From Chryseobacterium sp. LJ668 (GTDB taxonomy: Bacteria; Bacteroidota; Bacteroidia; Flavobacteriales; Weeksellaceae): DNA of 64,000 bases. The position numbers and the translations under genes were made by a program. The stretch is taken from the NCBI RefSeq assembly GCF_019613955.1, contig NZ_CP080443.1, positions 1 through 64,000 of the forward strand, in the 5' to 3' direction. The notes under the pieces were generated by a model. It was not told where the DNA came from. It made no database searches and was given only the letters and a program-made list of their open reading frames with translations. Positions 51,726-59,232 of the stretch are shown here, one piece after another; within the stretch, counting starts at the first letter, position 1; the number at the start of each line of letters is the position of its first letter.

Positions 51726-51767
51726 AACTTCTAACTTCTAACTTCTAATTTCTAACCTCTAAATTCT
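51726..51767. repeat. Heptanucleotide tandem repeat (about 6 units) between trpB and trpA
   Basis: Six consecutive units of AACTTCT and its variants (AATTTCT, AACCTCT, AAATTCT) lie in 51726-51767, ending in an A-run before the trpA start. The adjacent ATACTA/TAGTAT hairpin near 51695-51711 and the repeat make up the 91-base gap. Such TTAGAA-type microsatellites recur in flavobacterial intergenic DNA and are prone to length changes. Confidence 0.8.
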
Positions 51768-51782
51768 AAAAAAAGTGAAAAA

Positions 51783-52517
51783 ATGAAAAAACTCAATATA
51801 TATTTTACAGCAGGAATTCCACAACTGGAAGACACTGCCGAAATCATACAACTCATTCAGGATTCCGGAGCCGATATGATGGAAATCGGAATGCCTTATT
51901 CTGATCCTGTTGCTGACGGACCAATTATTCAAAAAGCACACGAATTAGCTTTGAAAAACGGAATGACGATTGAAAAACTATTTTCTCAGTTGAAATCAAT
52001 TAAAAACGAAATTAGAATTCCGATTATTTTGATGGGTTATATCAATCCGGTTTTAAGTTTCGGGTTTGAAAATTTTTGCAGAGAATGTTCGGAAAGTGGT
52101 GTTTCGGGATTAATTATTCCTGATCTTCCGCCTATCGAATTTGAGAGAAATTATCAGAAAATTTTAGAAAAATATAATCTGAATTTTACATTTTTAATAA
52201 CTCCGGAAACTTCGGATGAAAGAATTTTGTATTTAGATTCTTTAAGTTCAGGATTTTTGTACGCGGTAAGTTCATCATCCACTACAGGAAATGAAAACGC
52301 AGTTTTAAAAAATGAAGACTACCTTTCCAGGGTAGCTTCTCTTTCATTAAAAAATCCAGTCATGATCGGTTTTGGAATTAAATCTAAAGAAGATTTTGAA
52401 AACGTCACCGAAAAAGCAGACGGCGGAATCATCGGAACAGCTTTCGTCAATATTTTGCTGAACGATAAAGATTGGAAGATAAAGGCTATAGATTTTATTC
52501 ATTCAATAAAAAATTAA
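51783..52517 (+). CDS. trpA: Tryptophan synthase alpha subunit
   Basis: Cleaves indole-3-glycerol phosphate to indole and glyceraldehyde-3-phosphate. The 244-residue TIM barrel has the catalytic Glu in MMEIGMPYSDPVADGP and Asp in the same segment, the IPDLPPIEFE loop, and the FGIKSKEDF and GGIIGTAFV segments. It ends the operon; I see no clear hairpin terminator after it, and lipB follows within 31 bases, so some read-through is likely. Confidence 0.96.
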   Translation: MKKLNIYFTAGIPQLEDTAEIIQLIQDSGADMMEIGMPYSDPVADGPIIQKAHELALKNGMTIEKLFSQLKSIKNEIRIPIILMGYINPVLSFGFENFCRECSESGVSGLIIPDLPPIEFERNYQKILEKYNLNFTFLITPETSDERILYLDSLSSGFLYAVSSSSTTGNENAVLKNEDYLSRVASLSLKNPVMIGFGIKSKEDFENVTEKADGGIIGTAFVNILLNDKDWKIKAIDFIHSIKN

Positions 52518-52548
52518 AAATCACTAAATTTGTCTGTTAATAAAAGGC

Positions 52549-53277
52549 ATGAACATACATCAAAATAAAGTCGTAGCATTTGAAGATTTAGGAGTAAAAG
52601 ATTATCAGTCTTCCTGGGATTATCAGGAAAAACTGATGAAAGAAATCATTGACACTAAAATCAAAAACCGCGACTTGCCGACAGAAGAACGTCTTACCAC
52701 TTCCAACCATTTTCTTTTGGTAGAGCATCCTCATGTTTACACTTTGGGGAAAAGCGGTCATGAAGAAAATATGTTAGCTGGAATCGATAAATTAAAGGAA
52801 ATCGAAGCCACTTTTGTAAAAGTAAATCGTGGCGGAGACATTACCTATCACGGTTTCGGACAAATTGTTGGTTATCCGATTTTAGATCTAGAAAATTTCT
52901 TCACCGATATTCATTTATATATGCGTAATCTTGAAGAGGTGATTATCAGAACAATGGCTGAATTTGGTTTAAAAGGTGAACGTTCACCGGGAGAAACCGG
53001 AGTTTGGCTGGATGTCGGAAAACCTTACGCCAGAAAAATCTGTGCAATGGGCGTGAAAGCTTCACGATGGGTAACTTTGCACGGTTTTGCGTTCAATGTC
53101 AACACAGATATGCGATATTTTGAATACATTGTTCCTTGTGGAATTAAAGATAAACAAGTGACTTCTTTGAAAAGAGAACTGGAAAGAGATTTGACTCCCG
53201 AAGAAATGGAAGATATTAAGGCGAAGATCAGAAAGCATTTTGCAGATGTTTTTGAGGCGGAATTGGTGAGTGAATAA
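52549..53277 (+). CDS. lipB: Octanoyltransferase LipB
   Basis: Transfers octanoate from acyl carrier protein to lipoyl domains (including GcvH), the first step of lipoate synthesis. The 242-residue protein has RGGDITYHGFGQIVGYP, the catalytic Lys in GVKASRWVTLHGFA and the catalytic Cys in VPCGIKDK. Length is typical. It lies directly downstream of trpA. lipA is not in the window; gcvT is, 40 kb away. Confidence 0.95.
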   Translation: MNIHQNKVVAFEDLGVKDYQSSWDYQEKLMKEIIDTKIKNRDLPTEERLTTSNHFLLVEHPHVYTLGKSGHEENMLAGIDKLKEIEATFVKVNRGGDITYHGFGQIVGYPILDLENFFTDIHLYMRNLEEVIIRTMAEFGLKGERSPGETGVWLDVGKPYARKICAMGVKASRWVTLHGFAFNVNTDMRYFEYIVPCGIKDKQVTSLKRELERDLTPEEMEDIKAKIRKHFADVFEAELVSE

Positions 53278-53289
53278 TTATATAAAATT

Positions 53290-53655
53290 ATGAGTTACGG
53301 GCAAATACAATTTGAGCCAGGAATAGAAAGAAAAATCAAAATATCTGTAGCCATTTTTTTAATTGTGATTATCGGCTTTTTATATATTCGTGAATCTATT
53401 TATGGAGATGAAATTACAAAAGATATCTTATTAAACATAGAAAGACATACATCAGTAATCGATATTTACAATAATATAGAACAACACAATGCCCCTTATG
53501 TCAAATATTCAAATGGCACTAGTGAGATTTTAGAATTTTCATACAAAATAGGAGATTCAATATCAAAAGACAAAGGGGATTCCATAGAATATATATTCAG
53601 AGACAAAGAAATTATCAAAAATAATTTGCTTGAAAATTATCGGAACAACAATTAA
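53290..53655 (+). CDS. Small single-pass membrane protein of unknown function
   Basis: The 121-residue protein has one membrane helix near residues 17-36 (ISVAIFLIVIIGFLYIRE) and a short hydrophilic C-terminus without cysteines or a known motif. It begins 12 bases after lipB, so it may be co-transcribed. I do not recognise the family. The codon pattern looks coding and the start ATG 53290 is the only good candidate. Confidence 0.65.
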   Translation: MSYGQIQFEPGIERKIKISVAIFLIVIIGFLYIRESIYGDEITKDILLNIERHTSVIDIYNNIEQHNAPYVKYSNGTSEILEFSYKIGDSISKDKGDSIEYIFRDKEIIKNNLLENYRNNN

Positions 53656-53736
53656 TTCTATCTAAAATTTCGTCATATTTTTTTCCATGATTCTAATTAA
53701 ATAGATTTCATCTAAAATACATTTCTCAAAATTAAA

Positions 53737-53767
53737 TTGCACACAATTTAATTGTTAACTACCTTTG
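53737..53767 (+). promoter_or_regulatory. Promoter of the nitroreductase gene
   Basis: TTG (53737-53739), 20 bases, TACCTTTG (53760-53767) is a near-ideal Bacteroidota -33/-7 pair. The predicted 5' leader to ATG 53835 is about 65 bases, AT-rich, without an obvious structure. Confidence 0.72.
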
Positions 53768-53834
53768 CTTTGTTAATTTGATCAAACAAAATTCGAATCA
53801 AAAAAATTTTAAACAATTAAAAAATAACAAAACA

Positions 53835-54467
53835 ATGTCGTTAATAGAAGATTTAAACTGGAGACACGCTGTAAAAGCTTACGATTCAACAAAAAAAGTA
53901 TCACAAGAAGATTTAAATAAAATTTTAGAAGCTGCAAGATTAGCTCCAACTTCATCCGGACTACAACCTTTCAGACTGATCGTTGTAGAAAATCAGGAAT
54001 TGAAAGAGAAAATGGTGAGCGGAGCATTTAACCCTGAAGTGATGAGAGATTCTTCTCATGTTTTGGTTTTTGCAGCCTGGGACAGCTATTCTAATGAAAA
54101 AATCGATAAAGTGTACGATCATCATACCGATGTGAGAGACTTGCCACAAGGACGTTTCAGCAGTTATACCGATCTGATCAAAGATCTATACAATGCTCAG
54201 ACTCCCGACCAGCATTTTGCACATACTGCAAGACAAACCTATATCGCATTAGGTTTGGCAATGGCTCAGGCGGCGGAACTGAAAATCGATTCTACTCCAG
54301 CAGAAGGTTTTAATAATGAAATTGTTGACGATATTCTTGAATTGAAAGAATTGGGTCTGAAAAGTGTAATCCTTTTATACCTTGGTTACAGAGACACCGA
54401 AAACGACTGGCTTTCTCACATGAAAAAAGTAAGAATCCCGATGGAGGAATTTATCATCAGAAAATAG
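53835..54467 (+). CDS. NAD(P)H-dependent oxidoreductase, nitroreductase family
   Basis: FMN-dependent nitroreductase-fold enzyme of 210 residues from ATG 53835 (MSLIEDLNWRHAVKAYD). The FMN-binding N-terminus (WRHAVKAYDSTKK) and the APTSSGLQPFRLIVV segment (about 38-52) are typical of NfsB/YdjA-like proteins. The C-terminal GLKSVILLYLGYRDTENDW supports FMN and dimer contacts. It could reduce quinones or nitro compounds. A longer frame to 53778 extends into the 5' leader and is not used. An OhrR-type regulator gene follows 29 bases later. Confidence 0.9.
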   Translation: MSLIEDLNWRHAVKAYDSTKKVSQEDLNKILEAARLAPTSSGLQPFRLIVVENQELKEKMVSGAFNPEVMRDSSHVLVFAAWDSYSNEKIDKVYDHHTDVRDLPQGRFSSYTDLIKDLYNAQTPDQHFAHTARQTYIALGLAMAQAAELKIDSTPAEGFNNEIVDDILELKELGLKSVILLYLGYRDTENDWLSHMKKVRIPMEEFIIRK

Positions 54468-54496
54468 TATTTTCGTGTTGCATTCATCATTGAATT

Positions 54497-54931
54497 ATGA
54501 AAAATCACGACTCTCCCAAATTAGGAAATCAGCTTTGTTTTCCGTTTTATGTTATCGCAAAGGAAATTACCGGACTTTACCGTCCGTTTCTTGACGAATT
54601 GGGCATAACCTATTCGCAATATCTTGTGATGATGATACTTTGGGAAAAAGACGGATTGACAGTGAATCAAATCGGTGAAAAGCTGTATCTCGACAGCGGA
54701 ACATTGACGCCGCTTCTCAAAAGACTTGAATCAAAAGGCTTTATCATCCGAAAAAGAAAAAAAGAAGATGAACGAGTGGTAGAAATTTTTTTGGATGACG
54801 CGGGCAGAAATTTACAGCAAAAAGCCTGTCAGATTCCGGCAAAAATGCAGGAAAAACTGAACCTTACTGATAAAGATCTTTTGGAACTGAAAGAAACCGT
54901 TCAACAAATTTTAAATAAAATTCAAAAATAA
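54497..54931 (+). CDS. ohrR: MarR-family redox regulator of OhrR type
   Basis: The 144-residue winged-helix repressor closely follows Bacillus OhrR in its N-terminal half: NQLCFPFY with the peroxide-sensing Cys (C14), YRPFLDELGITYSQY with the partner Tyr residues, LWEKDGLTV, LYLDSGTLTPLLKRLE and KKEDERVVEIFL. OhrR releases DNA when its Cys is oxidised by organic hydroperoxides and usually controls ohr. Here no ohr is adjacent: the upstream neighbour is a nitroreductase and the nearest OsmC/Ohr-family gene is 4 kb away in the trp operon. Confidence 0.88.
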   Translation: MKNHDSPKLGNQLCFPFYVIAKEITGLYRPFLDELGITYSQYLVMMILWEKDGLTVNQIGEKLYLDSGTLTPLLKRLESKGFIIRKRKKEDERVVEIFLDDAGRNLQQKACQIPAKMQEKLNLTDKDLLELKETVQQILNKIQK

Positions 54932-54967
54932 ATGAAAACATTGATCACCATTTTGGATGACAAATAA
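54932..54967 (+). other. Tiny coupled ORF (11 codons) directly after ohrR
   Basis: ATG at 54932 follows the ohrR TAA with no gap and opens an 11-codon frame (MKTLITILDDK) ending at TAA 54965-54967. It is too short to judge, and could be a coupled leader-type peptide, a relic or chance. Its first residues (MKTL.T) resemble the N-terminus common in Ohr proteins, but nothing further matches. Confidence 0.25.
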
Positions 54968-54984
54968 GTTTTTTGATTGTAATA

Positions 54985-55018
54985 AATCTGCTTCCTTCCT
55001 CTGGAGGCGGATTTTTTG
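54985..55018 (+). terminator. Terminator after ohrR
   Basis: AATCTGCTTCC (54985-54995) and GGAGGCGGATT (55003-55013) pair along all 11 positions (three wobbles) and are followed by TTTTT. Confidence 0.8.
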
Positions 55019-55064
55019 TTTGCAGTTTTGAAAATTAAATTAGTATTTTTATAAAAAAACATTC

Positions 55065-55616
55065 ATGAAGTTATACTTTCAAATTCTAGTTATTTTTTCA
55101 GTAATTAATTGTAAACCGAAAGATAATTTTGAGAGAGTAAGAATTCAAGATACATCTATAGAACTTAAACAAATAAAATTCTCAGACATTTCTAAAATTG
55201 AGAATAAAAATAATGGAATTGAATACACAAAACCGTTCAATATTGGACTTTCAAAAGAATATTTTCCGGAAATTGAAAAGTATAAGTTTGAACAACCAAA
55301 GATTTATCGTAGAGACACCACTAATTTAAATACTCAAATTTCATATTTTTTCACTAAAAACGACAGTATTGTTCGCTTGATCGAATATAGCTGGAATCAG
55401 GATGATTTAAAAGAACATTTTATTGATAATCTTTACAAGTCAAATAAAGATATGATTTCAAAAAGGTTATCTCAAAAAGGTATTGAGAAATTTGAAAAAA
55501 TTGATTATTGGTGGCAAAAAATTGTAAGATGGGATAATGACTCAACTCATATTTATAGTTTCATCTTCGGAATTGACGAAGGTCAAAGAACTAGAATAAT
55601 TGTAAGATTCAAATAA
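55065..55616 (+). CDS. Putative lipoprotein of unknown function
   Basis: The 183-residue protein has a signal with a lipobox-like SVINC (Cys near 17). The mature part is rich in Lys, Asn, Ile and aromatic residues and ends in a strand (GQRTRIIVRFK). I do not recognise a domain. It stands between an intrinsic terminator upstream and the convergent deformylase-like gene 52 bases downstream. No exact TAnnTTTG box is visible upstream. Confidence 0.65.
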   Translation: MKLYFQILVIFSVINCKPKDNFERVRIQDTSIELKQIKFSDISKIENKNNGIEYTKPFNIGLSKEYFPEIEKYKFEQPKIYRRDTTNLNTQISYFFTKNDSIVRLIEYSWNQDDLKEHFIDNLYKSNKDMISKRLSQKGIEKFEKIDYWWQKIVRWDNDSTHIYSFIFGIDEGQRTRIIVRFK

Positions 55617-55668
55617 CTAAAATTTATTAAGATTCTTTAATGGATTTTTAAAATGATGTAGAAAAACT

Positions 55669-56298
55669 TTACCTCGTTACAGAATCACTTCTCTTATAAG
55701 CATCTACTTTTAAATACTCATCATTCAGTTCTTTTTCTTTTTTATCTGAAATTAATATTCCAAAAAGATGGTCGATTTCGTGCTGGAAAATAACTGCAGT
55801 AAAACCTTCGACAATTTCCGAATATTTCTGACCTTTCAGATCAAAATATTCTAATTGAATTACTTTGCTTCTGTAAAACTGTCCGCGGAATTCAGGGATT
55901 GACAAGTCGCCTTCCGGACCGAGATTTTGAAGTTCAGATTTCCATGTGATGACAGGATTGATAAAATATTCCAACGGCTCCCCTTCTTTGTCAAAACGCT
56001 GAACCCAAATTATTTTTCTGTTGATTCCGACTTGTGGTGCGGCGATTCCTACTCCACCGTCGGTTGACAGAAGAGATTCTTTCATTCTTGCAACCAAAAT
56101 TGCGGTATTCGGATCGGTAGGATCAATTTCTTTTGACTGATCTAATAAGATAGTGTGTTGATGAGAATCTGTGGTTTGAAAAATGGGTAATAATGTTTTA
56201 ATATCACCTTGATTGATTATTGAAATTTCGGATGAAGTCAGTTTTTGTGCGTTGATAAAACTGATGAAAAATATAAGGAGCAAAGCGAGTCTTTTCAT
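55669..56298 (-). CDS. Exported peptide deformylase-like protein with a Cys-to-Asp change at the metal site
   Basis: The 209-residue protein starts at ATG 56298. It has a signal peptide (about 1-18, FINAQ), unlike normal cytoplasmic PDF. Deformylase motif 1 is intact (GGVGIAAPQVGI, about 81-92) and motif 3 is intact (QHEIDH, about 172-177). In motif 2 the metal-binding Cys of EGCLS is replaced by Asp (EGDLS, D131). A true Fe/Zn deformylase normally needs Cys plus the two His. The protein may bind metal differently, or act on something else in the periplasm. It is not simply truncated. Confidence 0.8.
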   Translation of the reverse strand: MKRLALLLIFFISFINAQKLTSSEISIINQGDIKTLLPIFQTTDSHQHTILLDQSKEIDPTDPNTAILVARMKESLLSTDGGVGIAAPQVGINRKIIWVQRFDKEGEPLEYFINPVITWKSELQNLGPEGDLSIPEFRGQFYRSKVIQLEYFDLKGQKYSEIVEGFTAVIFQHEIDHLFGILISDKKEKELNDEYLKVDAYKRSDSVTR

Positions 56299-56314
56299 TT
56301 TTTGGAATATCGAA

Positions 56315-56322
56315 CAAATATA
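56315..56322 (-). promoter_or_regulatory. -7 box (TATATTTG) of the deformylase-like gene
   Basis: Exact TAnnTTTG match on the minus strand, 16 bases upstream of ATG 56298; it supports that start over the longer frame to 56352. Confidence 0.55.
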
Positions 56323-56368
56323 AAGATGTTTTATGTTTTGGGCTAAAGACAATTGAACTTATTTTCAT

Positions 56369-56391
56369 TAAAAAACGGGATAAGGCCCGTC
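56369..56391 (-). terminator. Terminator after the ChaN-like gene
   Basis: ACGGG and CCCGT (56375-56379 and 56386-56390) form a short GC stem followed on the minus strand by TTTTTT. It is about 110 bases beyond the ChaN-like stop. Confidence 0.55.
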
Positions 56392-56497
56392 CCTATTGAT
56401 TTATACTTGATCTGTTATTTTATTATTGCTCTTGCTGATTTTGTTGATTGAGCAGATTATATTCAAATTATCATCTGTGAAAATCTGCGGAGTAACT

Positions 56498-57370
56498 TTA
56501 ATATGTTTTCGTCATATCTGCAGGAATAATCAGATTAAAATCTGTTGGAATATACTCTTTTTCAGGAACTTTCAATTCAGAATCTTCAGATTCAAAAACA
56601 GAGATGACCGCCATTCTCAGATTCGGATTTTTCTGTTTGATGTACCAATATATTCCTCCAAATTCTTTACTGTGAAAGTTTCCGTTGTAGTGAATGAATG
56701 TTTTTCCGGATTCAAAATTTTTCAGGATAGACTCAGCCATCGTAGCGTCTTTTACTGCCTGCGCAGAAATAAAGTTCATCACTTTGGTTCCTTCCGCATG
56801 TTCTCCCATCATAGTTTTCATTTCTGGATAACCGGGAGTCTCTAATGTTACTTTTATTGGCAGCTGGGCGATGTATGATTTCTCTTTTTCGCTTAATTTG
56901 TTTAATGATTCCAAACCTTCTTTTGCAGTCTGCGAAGCATACTTTCTGGGAATATTTGTGGCAATGAACTTCAGTTTTTTATCTTTAGCAAAATCCAGCA
57001 AAGGTTTGTAATCGGTAGTGAAATTATTCCAGAGACGAGCCGAATCCTTAAAAGTTTTAGCGTCAATTTTCCCTTCTAAATATTGATTTAATTGAGACTG
57101 ATTATCTCTTTCAAACATTTCGGCACCTAAAATAATCTGTCCGTTCTTTTTTTCAAATAAGGCTTGAGCGATTTTCAGCTGAAGCCAGTGATTAATTGAG
57201 CTGTTATGATTTTCACCAAAGAAAACCACATCATATTCCGCCAACTCTTTGACTAGTTTCTCAGTTGTTACCGCGTTTCCTTTTTGATTGTAAAACTGAA
57301 ACGATTTTAGGTTTTGTGCATTTACCATACTACAAATGATCAGCAGCATGGCGATGAAAATATTTTTCAT
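56498..57370 (-). CDS. ChaN-family protein (haem-associated)
   Basis: The 290-residue protein starts at ATG 57370 with a signal peptide (about 1-18, VNAQ). It matches the ChaN/DUF399 family: FFGENHNSSINHWLQ (about 46-60), GAEMFERDNQ and the GKTFIHYNGNFHSKEFGG region (about 220-237). ChaN of Campylobacter binds haem as a lipoprotein; here the signal lacks a clear lipobox Cys. It lies 178 bases downstream of hmuS, separated by a terminator, so it may be separately regulated while belonging to the same haem-use cluster. No Fur box was recognised. Confidence 0.82.
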   Translation of the reverse strand: MKNIFIAMLLIICSMVNAQNLKSFQFYNQKGNAVTTEKLVKELAEYDVVFFGENHNSSINHWLQLKIAQALFEKKNGQIILGAEMFERDNQSQLNQYLEGKIDAKTFKDSARLWNNFTTDYKPLLDFAKDKKLKFIATNIPRKYASQTAKEGLESLNKLSEKEKSYIAQLPIKVTLETPGYPEMKTMMGEHAEGTKVMNFISAQAVKDATMAESILKNFESGKTFIHYNGNFHSKEFGGIYWYIKQKNPNLRMAVISVFESEDSELKVPEKEYIPTDFNLIIPADMTKTY

Positions 57371-57493
57371 TTTTAAAATTATATAAAACACGAATGTCAC
57401 GAATTATTTCACAAATATCACAAATTATTACTGAAATTGAATTTAAAAAATTGTACTTATTAGAACAGAATATTGCTCAACTCGTGTTTAGAT

Positions 57494-57531
57494 AAAAAAG
57501 ACCGCTTTGAGTTATAAACAAAACGGCCTTC
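57494..57531 (-). terminator. Terminator after hmuS
   Basis: AAGACCGCTTTG and CAAAACGGCCTT (57498-57509 and 57519-57530) form a 12-position stem with two mismatches; minus-strand T-run follows, 18 bases beyond the hmuS stop. Confidence 0.6.
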
Positions 57532-57548
57532 TTCAAATCAATTATCAA

Positions 57549-58577
57549 TTATTTTTCTAAATCTGCTACAAGATCTTTCCACTCCTGCAATTCCGGAATT
57601 CCAGGTTTTCTTTTTCCGAAAATCTGTACGATGAAATCACCTTCTTTGTTGAATACCTCTATGGCGGTTACTTCTCCGTCGTCAGTCGGTTTTTTCACGA
57701 TCCAGGCTTCGGCAATTTTTGTCACATCCAAATGCAGGTTAAAATCAGGATCCATCACATTGAACCAGTGTTGATGCCACAATGTTTTATTTACCTCCCC
57801 TGTATGAATCTGGATAATCCCTCGGTTTCCCACGAAAATCATGATCGGAAGATTTTTTTCAGAAGCATCTTCAAGTATGTTCACGACTTTTGAAGGTTCT
57901 ATTTTTTTCGCATATCCTTCGGGAGCCAATCTCAACGCCTGCGTTCTTGAAACGCCGAATTTTCTGGTCATCATGAAGAAATCGTGGGTATCTTTCAATT
58001 CCGTCCATGCTTTTTTGAAACCTTCGGTATCAATTTCAGAATCGTCTTTTTCAGGAGCTTTTGGTGTAACTGCTTCAAATTCAAAAGTTTCAGTTTGGTT
58101 TTCAGCTTTAAAGAGCGTAACAATCGCATCAAACGCTTCTTGGTTGCTGTCTTTCGTCAAATATATTTTATGAAGCGCCAAACCGTCTTTACCGAAAAAC
58201 TGAAGACTCTTTTTATCTCCTTCTGCCACGGCAAAAGCGAACTTCCAGTGATTCATAAAAATCCGCAGATCAATGTCTTCTCCTACGAAAAGCTGAGCAT
58301 GAGGACTGCTGAAATCACCATTCAGATAGGTTCCTTTTCGTTCGTGAACGCATTCTTCATTTCTCGTTAATGCCATCACTTTTCCTAATTTTTCAGCCTC
58401 TGTTAAGATATTTGCAAATTCAGGTTTCAGAATCGTTACTTCTTCGCCTGTGTTGGTCAATAACAATTCAGCTTCGCTTACACCTAGTTGTGCTGCTGCA
58501 TTTCTTATTCTCAAATGTGGGTTTTCTGCTTTCAGAGTTTCCCATTTTTCTTTCAGTTCGTTAACTAATGTGTTCAT
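57549..58577 (-). CDS. hmuS: Haemin-degrading/haem-trafficking protein HmuS (HemS family)
   Basis: Cytoplasmic protein that receives haem after import and degrades or shuttles it. The 342-residue protein has the two-repeat architecture of HemS/ChuS: an N-terminal HAAQLGVSEAELL-like start (RIRNAAAQLGVSEAELL about 23-39), FMNHWKFAFAVAE in repeat 1 and the matching WHQHWFNVMDPDFNLHLD in repeat 2, each in the haem-binding region. Size agrees with the family (about 340-350). It is the last gene of the haem operon before a terminator. Confidence 0.92.
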   Translation of the reverse strand: MNTLVNELKEKWETLKAENPHLRIRNAAAQLGVSEAELLLTNTGEEVTILKPEFANILTEAEKLGKVMALTRNEECVHERKGTYLNGDFSSPHAQLFVGEDIDLRIFMNHWKFAFAVAEGDKKSLQFFGKDGLALHKIYLTKDSNQEAFDAIVTLFKAENQTETFEFEAVTPKAPEKDDSEIDTEGFKKAWTELKDTHDFFMMTRKFGVSRTQALRLAPEGYAKKIEPSKVVNILEDASEKNLPIMIFVGNRGIIQIHTGEVNKTLWHQHWFNVMDPDFNLHLDVTKIAEAWIVKKPTDDGEVTAIEVFNKEGDFIVQIFGKRKPGIPELQEWKDLVADLEK

Positions 58578-58581
58578 TATT

Positions 58582-59232
58582 TTATTTTTTTATGGTTAAA
58601 ACTGTATATATTCTTTTAATGATCTCATCTCCGGATTTGCTTTTTATCTCTTCTTCTTTCTCGGAAATTTTCATTCTTTTAAAATGGCTTTTGGAGATCA
58701 ATTCCTCCATTTCGTCATTGTTGTATAGCTTAAAATTATATTTGGTGAAAGGCAATTTTTCCATAAAATGTCTTTGCCCGAATGTGAGAACAAAAGTTCC
58801 ATTATCTTTCAGTAACCGGTAAATTTCATTTAAATATTCTAAAGGGTTTTTCCAGAAATAAACAGTATTTACTGTAAATATTTTATCGAAAGCTTCATTT
58901 TTAAAAGGAAGTTTATTGCCTTCATACAATACAAAATCAGCCCGATCTGTAAATTCTGAATTTAATTTCTTAGCTTCATTGTACATTGTTTCTGAGATAT
59001 CAATTCCCGTATAATGCAGGTTTTTTGCTTTATTAAGAAGACTTTTCAGATGACCGGCATTTCCGTGGCCAATCTCAAGAATCTGCTCGTTATCTTCTAT
59101 CAGTAAAGCATGAATACTTTCCATCGTCATTCCGATGTTGTTTTCATTCATCATTTTGCCGATTTCAATGCCTTTCTCACCTTGCGGATTGGCTAAATTC
59201 TGGGCTAGTATTTTTAAATCTTTCTCTTCCAT
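58582..59232 (-). CDS. Class I SAM-dependent methyltransferase in the haem operon
   Basis: The 216-residue protein has a Rossmann SAM-binding motif ILEIGHGNAGHL (about 50-61), an acidic residue in YTGIDISETM (about 75-84) and a post-motif LPFKNEAFDKIFTVN region, as in UbiE/Methyltransf_11 enzymes. It follows hmuV with no gap (TAA then ATG) and precedes hmuS by 4 bases, so it is translated together with the haem genes. Its substrate is unknown; a small molecule related to haem or iron is only a guess. Confidence 0.88.
   Translation of the reverse strand: MEEKDLKILAQNLANPQGEKGIEIGKMMNENNIGMTMESIHALLIEDNEQILEIGHGNAGHLKSLLNKAKNLHYTGIDISETMYNEAKKLNSEFTDRADFVLYEGNKLPFKNEAFDKIFTVNTVYFWKNPLEYLNEIYRLLKDNGTFVLTFGQRHFMEKLPFTKYNFKLYNNDEMEELISKSHFKRMKISEKEEEIKSKSGDEIIKRIYTVLTIKK

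Noticed and set aside
56426..56845. A 139-codon plus-strand frame opposite the ChaN-like gene
   Set aside because: It overlaps the ChaN gene antisense and its translation is rich in Phe/Ile/Cys/His without a recognisable domain.
57371..57548. Fur box near the haem genes
   Set aside because: I could not identify a convincing palindromic Fur site in the chaN-hmuS gap; the operon promoter upstream of the TonB receptor lies outside the window.
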